Shown: piece after piece, positions 14,980 through 24,001 of the stretch
Numbering within the stretch: the stretch's first letter is position 1
Layout of the letters: each line of letters begins with the position of its first letter
Assembly: GCF_000429645.1 (NCBI RefSeq)
Contig: NZ_KE386934.1
Location: forward strand, 186,001 to 250,000
From: Niveispirillum irakense DSM 11586
GTDB lineage: Bacteria > Pseudomonadota > Alphaproteobacteria > Azospirillales > Azospirillaceae
Direction: 5' to 3'
Length of the DNA stretch: 64,000 nt
Notes under the pieces: generated by a model
Database searches by the model: none
What the model was told of the DNA's origin: nothing
Seen by the model: the letters and a program-made list of their open reading frames with translations, nothing else
Position numbers and translations under genes: made by a program

Positions 14980-17940
14980 TTAGAACCGGACGTTCACGCC
15001 CATGAAGAAGCGGCGACCGATAACGTCATAGACCGACGGATCGGTACCGGCCTGCACGTTGCTCGGATACAGACGGGGCATCTGATCCAGGAGGTTGTTG
15101 ACGCCGCCACGGATAGCAAGGCTATCCGTAACCTGCCAGCGACCACTCAGATCGAAGTACCAGGTGGACTTCACGCCCGGCTCGGCGGCATCAGTGCCAT
15201 TGCGAGTGTTCTTGTGGACCATCTTATCGATGTACCGGGTGCGCAGCGAGATCGAGCTGCCTTCATAGCTATAGGTGGTGGTCAGCGTGCCCTTCCATTC
15301 CGGCCGGGCGTCGCCGATTTCATCACCGATGCTGCCAGCGTAGTGTTCGATAGCATCGCCAGCAGCGATCTGTTCGTCAAACTTATCCAGCCAGGAAACC
15401 ACCAGATTGAAGCTCAGATCACCGAAATCGTTCGGCAGATCAAAGCCGTAATCAACCTGGGTATCAATACCCGACACCTTGTAGGTCGACAGGTTGCGCA
15501 GAACCTGCTGGATATTGTCTGGGCTGCCGGTCAAATCGCGGTTAAAGACCGAGCAATATTCATTGGCGGCCGAGAAGGTCGGGTTGAACGCTGCATCATA
15601 GCAACGGCTGACCGTGGTCGGCGCATCAATCTGGCCGATCGCATCCTTGATCTTGATGTTATAATAATCGACCGACAGACGCAAACGATCCAGTTCCTCG
15701 ATATCGAACGGCGATGTGATAACCGCACCGACGGTGAAAGTATCAGCCGTTTCTTCCGACAGGTTCGGGTTACCGCCGGTCAGGGCCGAGAACTGATCAT
15801 TGGTCTGGGTAAACGTATCGATAACCCCTGGGGCAATGCCGGTATCGAGGCAAAGCTGACGCACCTGTGCCGCATTGGCACCGGTACGAGCCGCGCTGGT
15901 GACATCACAGGGATCATTACCCGGCGGGTTGTCCTCATTCTGCGGCGAGAACAATTCGTTGATGTTCGGGGCGCGAACAGCGCGCTGATAACCACCGCGC
16001 ATCCGCAGGGCGTCAACGATCGACCATTCACCTTCCACCTTGTAGCTGCTGAACGTGTCAGCGGCCGAGTGGTCGGAGTAACGGTAACCACCGGTGATGT
16101 TGAAGGCCTGGATGCCCGGCAGATCCTTCAGGATCGGGATCAGGATTTCGCCGTAGATGTCCTTGTTATCGACGCTACCGGCCAAGTTTTCCTGGGCATT
16201 GAAACCAGCGACATCACCCGTGGCCAGAACCTGATCAGCGATGAATTCGTACTTCTGCTTCCAGTACAAGGCACCGACAGCGAAGCCGACGGAACCAGCG
16301 GGCAGCGTGAAGAAATCATCGAAATCACCCGACAGGGTGGCTTCGGCGACATCATGCTCGATGGTGGTGGTGTTCTTCGCCGTAACGGCGATGTAGTTCG
16401 CGCAGTCCTGGGAGAAGCTGTTGCCACCAAACAGGTTCAGACCGCCATCGCACAGGGAAGCGCCGCCATCGGGAGCATCCAGCAGACGCTCAACAGCCGA
16501 CACGGAGACGTTGCCGTCCTGACGGTCCGTAATGTCCACGCGGCCATGCGAGCCGTAGATGTCCCAATTCCAGCCATTGCTGAACTGGCCACGGAAACCA
16601 CCGGTGATCTGATAGACATTCGTCTCATAAGTCTCGACGCGGGGGCCGAGACCTGTGAAGCGAGTCCGCATCAGGAAATCTTCGTTAGCACCAGACCCAG
16701 GCAATCCGGGATTATCATCGACACGAGAGGCCAAAAGCGTCCGTAGGTCCGTCGGAATAAACGGATTGCTCACCGGAACGGTGAAATAGGCACCAGCAGC
16801 CGGATTGGTGATGTTGTTACCCGTCGGCGCGGGGCTAGAAGCCAGAGCCGACTGGGCATTGTAGTTGGTATAGGTTGCCTGAGCGTATACCTCGATATCT
16901 TCAGTCAACTTATAATGACCCATGGAGGTCATGTTGACACGCTCAAGCGGGAGGATCAGGTTGTTCTGCGGCTCAAAATTGAAGCTATAGAAGTCAGGAT
17001 AGAATGCAGATGCGACAGTACTGTCGATAGGACCACGATAGTTTTGAACATCATACCGAGAACCGGATTGCCCAACAGCAAACAAAGTCCCATCTTGGTT
17101 AAACCCGAACGTTCCCGCAGTGTTAACGGCGCCAGGAGCGATTCCGTATCGTGCAAATAGCGCATTAACCGCAGCCTCAGAAGGCAGATTACGCGCGTTA
17201 ACAGCCATGGTCCCCATCGGGAAATAGGACGTCGTGCTGGTCGCCTGACCGGAGAAGGTACGCTTGCCCTTACCAACCTGATCACGGTTGGTGTAGCCGA
17301 TGGACATCACGACGTTACCACGGTCGTCAGCAAAGTTGCCGCCAACGGTGAAGTTGCCGCTATATTCCTGTGCATCACCACGAGAGGAGACGCCGTACTG
17401 GCCATCGAACTCGGCGCCTTCAAAGTCCTTCTTCAGGATGAAGTTGACAACACCGGCCACGGCGTCAGCGCCATACACGGCGGACGCACCGCCGGAGACG
17501 ACTTCGACGCGCTCAATCAGGGCGCTGGGAATGGTGTTGACGTCAACCACACCGTCAGAGCCCGACGGGGTCGGCCGGCGACCGTCAACCAGAACGAGGT
17601 TACGGTTGGTGCCCAGACCGCGCAGGTTGATGGCAGCCTGACCGGCGCCCGGCGGATTGTTGGAGGTGGAGGTGATGTCCGCAACCACCTGCGGCAGCTG
17701 GTTCAGAAGCGCCTCGGGGGTGACAGCGCCGATGGCCTGGAAGGCTTCAGCGTTGACGGTGGTGATGGGGCTGGTCGCCGTGAAGTCCTGACGGGCGATA
17801 CGCGAGCCGGTCACCACGATTTCTTCGATCTGAAGTTCCTGCGCCATCGCCGGGACGGCAGCGGAAACCACAGCGCTGACGGCAACACCGGCCAGCAGGA
17901 AGCCCCGGACCGAACGGGACTTATATACGGACTGCTTCAT
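14980..17940 (-). CDS. TonB-dependent outer-membrane receptor
   Basis: A 986-residue TonB-dependent transporter. A signal peptide ends at AMAQ (about residue 34). A TonB-box-like EEIVVTGSRI follows, then the plug domain (LRGLGTNRNLVLVDGRR, IERVEVVSGGASAVYGADAVAGVVN) and a 22-strand barrel ending in the terminal aromatic NVRF needed for BAM assembly. The YGADAVAGVVNFILKKDFEG block is typical of the large receptors abundant in sphingomonads and Azospirillaceae that import glycans, peptides or siderophores. The substrate cannot be read from sequence. A good ribosome-binding site (GAAGGGAAAGAG) precedes the ATG. It is monocistronic with its own terminator. Confidence 0.95.
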   Translation of the reverse strand: MKQSVYKSRSVRGFLLAGVAVSAVVSAAVPAMAQELQIEEIVVTGSRIARQDFTATSPITTVNAEAFQAIGAVTPEALLNQLPQVVADITSTSNNPPGAGQAAINLRGLGTNRNLVLVDGRRPTPSGSDGVVDVNTIPSALIERVEVVSGGASAVYGADAVAGVVNFILKKDFEGAEFDGQYGVSSRGDAQEYSGNFTVGGNFADDRGNVVMSIGYTNRDQVGKGKRTFSGQATSTTSYFPMGTMAVNARNLPSEAAVNALFARYGIAPGAVNTAGTFGFNQDGTLFAVGQSGSRYDVQNYRGPIDSTVASAFYPDFYSFNFEPQNNLILPLERVNMTSMGHYKLTEDIEVYAQATYTNYNAQSALASSPAPTGNNITNPAAGAYFTVPVSNPFIPTDLRTLLASRVDDNPGLPGSGANEDFLMRTRFTGLGPRVETYETNVYQITGGFRGQFSNGWNWDIYGSHGRVDITDRQDGNVSVSAVERLLDAPDGGASLCDGGLNLFGGNSFSQDCANYIAVTAKNTTTIEHDVAEATLSGDFDDFFTLPAGSVGFAVGALYWKQKYEFIADQVLATGDVAGFNAQENLAGSVDNKDIYGEILIPILKDLPGIQAFNITGGYRYSDHSAADTFSSYKVEGEWSIVDALRMRGGYQRAVRAPNINELFSPQNEDNPPGNDPCDVTSAARTGANAAQVRQLCLDTGIAPGVIDTFTQTNDQFSALTGGNPNLSEETADTFTVGAVITSPFDIEELDRLRLSVDYYNIKIKDAIGQIDAPTTVSRCYDAAFNPTFSAANEYCSVFNRDLTGSPDNIQQVLRNLSTYKVSGIDTQVDYGFDLPNDFGDLSFNLVVSWLDKFDEQIAAGDAIEHYAGSIGDEIGDARPEWKGTLTTTYSYEGSSISLRTRYIDKMVHKNTRNGTDAAEPGVKSTWYFDLSGRWQVTDSLAIRGGVNNLLDQMPRLYPSNVQAGTDPSVYDVIGRRFFMGVNVRF

Positions 17941-18244
17941 CTATCTCTTTCCCTTCTAAAGACACCCTGTTCGAGCGCCTATGGGGTTACCCCTGATCCT
18001 CGATACCGCAGTACCCGGGTAAACCGGCTTCCGCGGCGCGGGACACCTGCCCCTTTTCTTAAGGTCGCAGGTCGCATAGCTGCTGCCCGGAAATAACGGC
18101 CTAAAATCTCGCGGTTGCAATAGGCGTTTCGCATCTGTGACGCAACATTGCTCAGGTTGTTGCATCTTTGCACTGGTCTAACCCGGTTGGGCCCGAAATT
18201 GTCCGTTTTTTGCGCAGCAAGGGTAAAAAATGTGCGCAGGTCTG
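17941..18244. other. 304-base gap upstream of the TonB receptor
   Basis: No gene is supported here. The stretch should carry the receptor promoter on the minus strand. One short inverted repeat is visible, GCAACA (18142-18147) with TGTTGC (18158-18163). No convincing Fur box or clear sigma-70 promoter pair was found by eye. Confidence 0.5.
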
Positions 18245-19591
18245 TTAATGTCCCGTAACAGGCTGGTTACATTGGCTTTCCTGTCGCATATCTTTCTCTT
18301 GCGCTGCAAAAATCGTTGCCAGCGGCACCGCCAGGGTCCGCCGGTCGTTTCCGTCAATCTGGTCAAACAGTTTTGCGACAAGGGGTTGCCATGGCCGGGG
18401 CAGCCTGTTGCCCAGCGACAGGTCCCCTCGAATCGCGAGCCCCAGGTCGCGACGCAAATCATCAAGAGTGGCACAGTGCAGATCCCGGCTGGCGATCCAT
18501 GCCCCGCGCTGGCTACGCTCCACCCATCGAGCGTTTCGCAGCGCTTCCAGAAGATCATCAATAATGATGCTTCCCACCGGAATGCGTGCTGCAAGGCTTT
18601 CCTTGCGCATGCCTTTTCCGTAGCGCGCAGCACTATGAAGTTCGGACAGGATGATCAGCGCGATCATGATCCGATGACCGGACGCCAGCCCCTCGGCGCC
18701 GCCTTCGGTTAATTGACCAGCCCGCCATTCCGGCAGGGTTGCCGTCAATTCCGCCCCGAACAGGACCACTGACCAAACCGTGTACAGCCAGAGAAGGAAA
18801 ATCGGCCCCACGGACAGGGCGCCATAAATGGACTCATAGGTTGGGAAAAGGGTGACGTAGTAAACGAACCCCGCTTTTGACAATTCCGTCAGCAGAGCCG
18901 CCGCAGCACCGCCGGCCACAGCATCACGCAACCGCACATCCCGATTGGGAATTGCCAGATACATCAACGCATAAGCGATGATCTCGATCAGCAATGTCAC
19001 CAATGTCAGCAACGCTGCCAACCCCGGCGCACCCGTCTGGCGCACCTGTGCGATGATGTTGGCGCCAACCGACAGGCTGGCCCCCATCAAAAGAGGGGTG
19101 AGCGTCAGTACTGCCCAAAAAGAGAGCAGGCGCGTCACCAAAGGGCGTGGCTGGGTAGAGCGCCAGATTTTGTTGAAAGCGCCTTCGATGGAGAAGAAAA
19201 GCAGAATCGATGTTGCCATCAAACCGATTGCGCCAAATCCCGTTAGCGCGCCGGCATTGGCAACGAAACCAGCCGCATAGGACTGAACCTGATCACCGAC
19301 CTGGGGTACTAGTGTCTGGAAAAGCAGGGTTTCCGCCTGTTGCCGCATGCGGCCATAGGCAGGAAAGGCCGTGAAAATGGCAAACGTCACCGTCAGAAGC
19401 GGAATCAGGGCCAGAAGCGTTGTATAGGTCAACGATCCCGACAGGATGAAACCGCCATCAAGACTGAAACGCCGGATGGCATGGGAGATGATTGCCAGCA
19501 GATCGAGCAGAGGACGGGGCAGTAATTGAATAAGACGGTGCAAGGGACGATCCTCGCGTCCCTTTTCCGGCGAGGCCGGCATTATGCGCAT
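18245..19591 (-). CDS. YihY/BrkB family inner-membrane protein
   Basis: A 448-residue integral membrane protein of the YihY/virulence factor BrkB family (formerly and wrongly called RNase BN). About six membrane helices span residues 45-310. Conserved features include GSLTYTTLLALIPLLTV near the first helix and PTYESIYGALSVGPIFLLWLYTVWSVVLFGAE in the last two. The C-terminal 130 residues form a soluble extension with winged-helix-like character. Start ATG 19591 has an excellent AGGAGGG eight bases upstream; longer in-frame starts are less likely. The function of the family is unresolved; a transporter role is suspected. Divergent from fabI. Confidence 0.88.
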   Translation of the reverse strand: MRIMPASPEKGREDRPLHRLIQLLPRPLLDLLAIISHAIRRFSLDGGFILSGSLTYTTLLALIPLLTVTFAIFTAFPAYGRMRQQAETLLFQTLVPQVGDQVQSYAAGFVANAGALTGFGAIGLMATSILLFFSIEGAFNKIWRSTQPRPLVTRLLSFWAVLTLTPLLMGASLSVGANIIAQVRQTGAPGLAALLTLVTLLIEIIAYALMYLAIPNRDVRLRDAVAGGAAAALLTELSKAGFVYYVTLFPTYESIYGALSVGPIFLLWLYTVWSVVLFGAELTATLPEWRAGQLTEGGAEGLASGHRIMIALIILSELHSAARYGKGMRKESLAARIPVGSIIIDDLLEALRNARWVERSQRGAWIASRDLHCATLDDLRRDLGLAIRGDLSLGNRLPRPWQPLVAKLFDQIDGNDRRTLAVPLATIFAAQEKDMRQESQCNQPVTGH

Positions 19592-19695
19592 GCGTTTGAC
19601 CCTCCTGCGTGTTCGTGTAGGATGCGCGCCGATTTCGTGGCTGTCGCCCATCATTCATAAGATGGCGCGAAACGGCCATGCTGGAGAGACAGAGA

Positions 19696-20556
19696 ATGAC
19701 GAATACCGCCACCATCCCCAACGCCACCGGTAATGGCCTGATGGCCGGCAAGCGCGGCCTGATCATGGGCGTCGCCAATGACCGTTCCATCGCCTGGGGC
19801 ATCGCGCAACAGGTCGCGGCACAGGGCGCGCAACTGGCTTTCACCTATCAGGGCGATGCGCTGCTGAAGCGGGTGAAGCCCCTGGCCGATCAGGTCGGGT
19901 CCGACATCCTGCTGCCCTGCGATGTGACAGACGATGCCAGCATCGATGCCACGTTCGAGGAAATCTCCAAGCGTTGGGGCGGGCTGGATTTTCTGGTTCA
20001 CGCCATCGCCTTTTCCGACAAGAACGAACTGGACGGGATGTATCTGAACACCAGCCGGGGCAACTTCAGCCGCTCGCTGGATATTTCCTGCTACTCCTTC
20101 ACCGCCGTCGCCCAGCGCGCCGTGCCGCTGATGAAGGAAGGTGGCAGCCTGCTGACCCTGTCTTATTACGGCGCCGAAAAGGTGATGCCGCATTATAATG
20201 TGATGGGCGTTGCCAAGGCGGCCCTGGAAGCCAGTGTCAAATATCTGGCGAACGATCTGGGCCCCCAGGGCATCCGCGTCAATGCCATCTCCGCCGGCCC
20301 GATCAAGACCCTCGCCGCCAGCGGCATTGGTGATTTCCGCTATATCCTGAAATGGAACGAGCTGAACGCCCCCTTGCGCCGCAATGTGACCATCAATGAG
20401 GTCGGCAACGCCGCCATGTTCCTGCTGTCCGATCTGGGCAGCGGCGTAACCGGCGAAAATCTGCATGTCGATAGCGGCTACCATACGGTCGGCATGGTCC
20501 AGGTGGATGCGGCCGTGGAAACCGGCAAGCTGCTGTCCGGCATGGGCGAGGGCTGA
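19696..20556 (+). CDS. fabI: enoyl-[acyl-carrier-protein] reductase (NADH)
   Basis: A 286-residue FabI. It reduces trans-2-enoyl-ACP in the last step of each fatty-acid elongation cycle. It has the divergent SDR cofactor region KRGLIMGVANDRSIAWGIA, the active-site pair in YNVMGVAKAAL (Y-x6-K), and LTLSYYGAEKVMPHYN. These are the marks of the NADH-dependent, triclosan-type enzyme. ATG 19696 follows GGAGAGA; ATG 19678 is an in-frame alternative. aroC starts six bases after the stop, so fabI-aroC form one operon, a pairing seen in many alphaproteobacteria. Confidence 0.96.
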   Translation: MTNTATIPNATGNGLMAGKRGLIMGVANDRSIAWGIAQQVAAQGAQLAFTYQGDALLKRVKPLADQVGSDILLPCDVTDDASIDATFEEISKRWGGLDFLVHAIAFSDKNELDGMYLNTSRGNFSRSLDISCYSFTAVAQRAVPLMKEGGSLLTLSYYGAEKVMPHYNVMGVAKAALEASVKYLANDLGPQGIRVNAISAGPIKTLAASGIGDFRYILKWNELNAPLRRNVTINEVGNAAMFLLSDLGSGVTGENLHVDSGYHTVGMVQVDAAVETGKLLSGMGEG

Positions 20557-20562
20557 TCCAAT

Positions 20563-21651
20563 ATGGCGGGCAACAGCTTCGGCACCCTGTTCCGGTTCAC
20601 CACCTTCGGCGAAAGCCATGGCCCGGCCATTGGCTGTATCGTGGACGGGGTGCCGTCGCGCCTGCCATTGGACGAGGCGTATATCCAGACCTTTCTGGAT
20701 AAGCGCAAGCCGGGCCAGAACAAATATGTCACCCAGCGGCGGGAGCCGGACCGGGTACAGATCAAGTCCGGCATCTTCGAGGGTGTGACGACCGGCACGC
20801 CCCTGATGTTGTTCATTGAGAATGAGGACCAGCGGTCTAAGGATTACGGGGACATCAAGGACAAGTTCCGCCCCGGCCATGCCGACTTCACCTATATGGC
20901 CAAATATGGCATCCGCGACTATCGCGGCGGTGGCCGTTCATCGGCCCGTGAAACGGCAAGCCGCGTGGCCGCTGGCGCTGTCGCACGCCGGGTGCTGGAA
21001 ACCGCCCCCGGCGATGGCATCAATATCCGCGCCGCCATGGTGCAGATGGGGCCGCACAAGGTGGACCGGTCCCGCTGGGATTGGGCGCAGGTGGATGAAA
21101 ACCCGTTCTTCTGTCCTGACCCCGTGATGGCCGGTCTTTGGACCGATTATCTGGACGGCATCCGCAAGGATGGCTCCTCCGTTGGCGCTGTAATCGAAGT
21201 GGTGGCCTCCGGCGTTCCCGCCGGCTGGGGCGAGCCGATTTATGACAAGCTGGATAGCGACCTCGCCCAGGCGATGATGACCATCAACGCTGTGAAGGGT
21301 GTGGAAATTGGCGCCGGTTTTGATGCGGCTTGCCTGACCGGCGAGGAGAACGCCGATCAGATGCGTATCGGCCCCGATGGCAAGCCCCGGTTCCTGTCCA
21401 ACCATGCAGGTGGCATTCTGGGTGGCATCTCCACCGGTCAGGATATTGTGGTTCGTTTCGCTGTCAAACCGACCAGCTCAATCCTTACCCCCCGGCAGAG
21501 CGTGGATATTTTCGGTAACGAAACGGATATCCTCACCAAGGGCCGGCATGATCCCTGCGTGGGGATTCGCGCTGTACCGGTGGGCGAGGCGATGATGGCC
21601 ATCGTGCTGGCGGACCATTTCCTGCGTGCCCGCGCCTTGGGGCAGATGTAA
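20563..21651 (+). CDS. aroC: chorismate synthase
   Basis: A 362-residue chorismate synthase. It removes phosphate from 5-enolpyruvylshikimate 3-phosphate to make chorismate, the branch point for aromatic amino acids, folate and quinones, and needs reduced FMN. Signatures present are [17 protein letters not shown] near the N-terminus, [20 protein letters not shown], and the C-terminal [17 protein letters not shown]. Length is typical (about 360). It is the second gene of the fabI-aroC operon. The next gene, a PhyH-like oxygenase, begins 48 bases later and may be co-transcribed. Confidence 0.97.
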   Translation: MAGNSFGTLFRFTTFGESHGPAIGCIVDGVPSRLPLDEAYIQTFLDKRKPGQNKYVTQRREPDRVQIKSGIFEGVTTGTPLMLFIENEDQRSKDYGDIKDKFRPGHADFTYMAKYGIRDYRGGGRSSARETASRVAAGAVARRVLETAPGDGINIRAAMVQMGPHKVDRSRWDWAQVDENPFFCPDPVMAGLWTDYLDGIRKDGSSVGAVIEVVASGVPAGWGEPIYDKLDSDLAQAMMTINAVKGVEIGAGFDAACLTGEENADQMRIGPDGKPRFLSNHAGGILGGISTGQDIVVRFAVKPTSSILTPRQSVDIFGNETDILTKGRHDPCVGIRAVPVGEAMMAIVLADHFLRARALGQM

Positions 21652-21698
21652 AATCAATATCTCTTCCCTCCTTTCTCATTTCTTCTCTGGTTCTGCCC

Positions 21699-22562
21699 AT
21701 GCCTGGATATCTCAGCCCTGAACAGAAAGCCGCCTATCATCGTGACGGCTTTCTGCTGCTGGAAAATTTTGCCAGCGCCCCTGATTGCGAAGGGTTGATG
21801 GAACAGGCGGGGCGGCTGGTGGAGGGGTTTGATGCGGACGCCCATGCCTCCGTCTTCTCCACCACCAACCAACAGAAGACCAGCGACGATTATTTCCTGT
21901 CGTCCGGCGATCATATCCGCTTCTTCTTTGAAGAAGAGGCGTTTGATGAAACCGGCAGGCTGCACCAGGAAAAGGCCTTGTCGATCAATAAGATCGGCCA
22001 CGCCATGCATGACCGCGACCCGGTCTTCAGCCAATTTTCCCGCGATCCGCGGCTGGCATCGATCACCGCGGATATCGGCATGGCCCAGCCGCTGCTGATG
22101 CAGTCTATGTATATCTTCAAACAGCCCCATATCGGCGGAGAGGTTGTGTGCCATCAGGACAGCACCTTCCTCTATACTGACCCGATGAGTGTGGTGGGCC
22201 TGTGGTTCGCGGTGCAGGACGCCACGCTGGATAATGGTTGTATGTGGGCACTGCCCGGCGGACACCGGGACGGGCTGAAGAAACGCTTCTCCCGCGATGG
22301 GCAAGGCGGGGTGCGGATGGATGTGCTCGATGCCAGCCCCTGGCCTGATTGCACGCCGGAGAATGGTTATGTGCCGCTTGAAGCCAAACAGGGCACGCTG
22401 ATCCTGCTGCACGGGCTCTTGCCCCATCTGTCCGGCCCCAACCGCTCTCCCCGGTCACGTCATGCCTATACGATCCATGTCGTAGATGGGGCATGCGACT
22501 ATCCGGCCAGCAATTGGCTGCAACGACCGGCAGGGGATCCGGCGCGGGGTTTTGGCATCTGA
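21699..22562 (+). CDS. phytanoyl-CoA dioxygenase (PhyH/PHYHD1-like) family protein
   Basis: A 287-residue 2-oxoglutarate/Fe(II) oxygenase of the PhyH family. It shows LSPEQKAAYHRDGFLLLENF at the N-terminus and iron ligands H and D in VVCHQDSTFLYTDP. WALPGGHRDG follows, and the distal His and co-substrate Arg are in LLPHLSGPNRSPRSRHAYTIH. SNWLQRP near the end is also seen in animal PHYHD1. Likely substrates are small metabolites or acyl-CoA thioesters; none can be assigned. It follows aroC on the same strand after 47 bases. Confidence 0.88.
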   Translation: MPGYLSPEQKAAYHRDGFLLLENFASAPDCEGLMEQAGRLVEGFDADAHASVFSTTNQQKTSDDYFLSSGDHIRFFFEEEAFDETGRLHQEKALSINKIGHAMHDRDPVFSQFSRDPRLASITADIGMAQPLLMQSMYIFKQPHIGGEVVCHQDSTFLYTDPMSVVGLWFAVQDATLDNGCMWALPGGHRDGLKKRFSRDGQGGVRMDVLDASPWPDCTPENGYVPLEAKQGTLILLHGLLPHLSGPNRSPRSRHAYTIHVVDGACDYPASNWLQRPAGDPARGFGI

Positions 22563-22662
22563 TTTCTCGGTTGAGAAACCCTTTCTGGACAAGGATCAAC
22601 CGGCTTGCTGAGTGAGTAGGTACTGTGTCAGATTGGCGTGCATTCTTCCCGGATAAATTCCT

Positions 22663-23415
22663 ATGCCTCTGATATTCCTGCTCTCTATCGCTATTGCCAT
22701 TTTCTTCGCCGTGCATGTGATACGCACGGGGCAGGAAGTGTATTGGCTGTTCATTCTGCTGGTGTTTCCCTTTCTGGGCAGCGTGGTCTATGCCCTGGCC
22801 ATTTATCTGCCCTCCCTGCGCAACAGTTCCCGCGCCCGCAAGGTGACGAAAAACTTGATCCGCACTGTGGATCCAGGTCGGGATGTACGGGAAGCGCGCG
22901 AACGGTTGATAGATGTACCCAGCGTACAAAACCGCCTGAAACTGGCACAAACCCTGCTGGCAGCGAACGAATTTGCGGAAGCCGAGAAACATTTCTCCGG
23001 AATGTTAAGCGGGCTGCATGCTGATGATCCGGATATTCTACTGGGTCTGGCCGAAGCACAATTAGGCAGCGGAAAGCCCGCTGCGGCGTTAGAGAGCCTG
23101 ACGCATCTGCGAAATGCTCATCCTGATTACCAATCCGCCGAGGGGCACCTGACCTATGCCCGAGCCCTGGACGAGTTAGATCGTCGGGAAGAAGCAGCAA
23201 CCGAATATCGTGCGCTGGCAGAGTATTATCCGGGAGTGGAGCCATTGTGTCGGCTGGCCCTGTTGCTGGAGCGCATGGGCCGCCATACAGAGGCACAAAT
23301 TCTTTTTAAGGACGTACAACACCGCCTGTCCCGTGCCCCAGGCCATGTTCGCTCCCGGCAGAAGGAATGGCTGGATCTGGCAAAGAAGAATGTTGCGCGC
23401 GGTGAAGTTACTTAA
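22663..23415 (+). CDS. membrane-anchored TPR protein
   Basis: A 250-residue protein. Two hydrophobic helices occupy residues about 2-16 and 27-48 (IFLLSIAIAIFFAVHVI and VYWLFILLVFPFLGSVVYAL), an arrangement like PLDc_N-type N-termini. The rest is helical and holds about four tetratricopeptide-like repeats, as in ANEFAEAEKHFSGMLSGLHADDPDIL and LDRREEAATEYRALAEYYPGV. It is probably an inner-membrane scaffold facing the cytoplasm. No specific partner can be named. Its TAA overlaps the TAA of the convergent acetyltransferase gene within TTAA (23412-23415). Confidence 0.75.
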   Translation: MPLIFLLSIAIAIFFAVHVIRTGQEVYWLFILLVFPFLGSVVYALAIYLPSLRNSSRARKVTKNLIRTVDPGRDVREARERLIDVPSVQNRLKLAQTLLAANEFAEAEKHFSGMLSGLHADDPDILLGLAEAQLGSGKPAAALESLTHLRNAHPDYQSAEGHLTYARALDELDRREEAATEYRALAEYYPGVEPLCRLALLLERMGRHTEAQILFKDVQHRLSRAPGHVRSRQKEWLDLAKKNVARGEVT

Positions 23416-23924
23416 TCCTTTGCAAGCGGCTGGAACATCACCAGCGCATCGACATAACCCAGGCGGGGATGCTGGAAGGCCAGTGGCAAGCGTCCGATAA
23501 TGCTGAAACCCAACGCCTGCCAAAGGGTCACCGCACGCACATTGCTGCTGACCACGAAATTGAACTGCATGCCGCGATAGCCGCGCGTCTTCGCGTGGTC
23601 CAGCGAGTGCAGACACATCGCCCTAGCTATCCCACGCCCAGTGGCGGCGGCATCCGTCATGTAGCCGCAATTACAGATATGTCGCCCGCCCCCCGCCTGA
23701 TTGGGGCGGATATAATAAGTGCCCAGCACCTGCCCATCTTCTGCAACGGCGACAAAGGTTTCCTTATCTGGCCCAAGCCAATAGGCCACAGCCTCCCCCT
23801 CCCCCATATCCGGGGCCAGCGCATAGGTTTCCCCCGCCCGGATGGTGGGCCCGATAATGCGCCAGATGGCAGGAGCATCGGCGGTGGTAGCGCGGCGGAT
23901 GATAAAACCGGTCATCACATCCAT
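23412..23924 (-). CDS. GNAT family N-acetyltransferase
   Basis: A 170-residue single-domain GNAT. It begins with FIIRRATTADAPAIWRII, typical of GNAT beta1-alpha1. The acetyl-CoA-binding loop is the variant YMTDAAATGRGIARAMC (Q/R-x-x-G-x-G/A). The end NVRAVTLWQALGFSIIGRLPLAF is the conserved alpha4-beta6-beta7 region. Similar proteins are annotated as phosphinothricin- or amino-acid-type acetyltransferases, but the substrate is not predictable. It lies downstream of the clpA terminator on the same strand and converges exactly on the TPR gene. Confidence 0.8.
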   Translation of the reverse strand: MDVMTGFIIRRATTADAPAIWRIIGPTIRAGETYALAPDMGEGEAVAYWLGPDKETFVAVAEDGQVLGTYYIRPNQAGGGRHICNCGYMTDAAATGRGIARAMCLHSLDHAKTRGYRGMQFNFVVSSNVRAVTLWQALGFSIIGRLPLAFQHPRLGYVDALVMFQPLAKD

Positions 23925-23945
23925 TCACTCGTCAGACAAAATAAA

Positions 23946-23970
23946 GGCCCGCCGGATCAACCGGCGGGCC
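23946..23970 (-). terminator. clpA intrinsic terminator
   Basis: Perfect arms GGCCCGCCGG / CCGGCGGGCC surround a five-base loop, ATCAA. On the minus strand the stem is followed by TTTATTTTG. It lies 31 bases past the clpA stop. Confidence 0.85.
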
Positions 23971-24001
23971 TGTCTTCATCAGGAAGAAAGCGGGCAGATC
24001 A

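Noticed and set aside
15214..16746. A 510-codon plus-strand frame opposite the TonB receptor
   Set aside because: Antisense to an unmistakable TonB-dependent receptor; no independent signal.
18178..18633. A 151-codon minus-strand ORF overlapping the YihY gene 3' end in another frame
   Set aside because: Overlaps a supported gene and shows no family features.
23412..23415. Shared TTAA of two convergent stop codons as a mobile-element target
   Set aside because: A four-base coincidence of TAA stops on opposite strands is expected; no element is adjacent.
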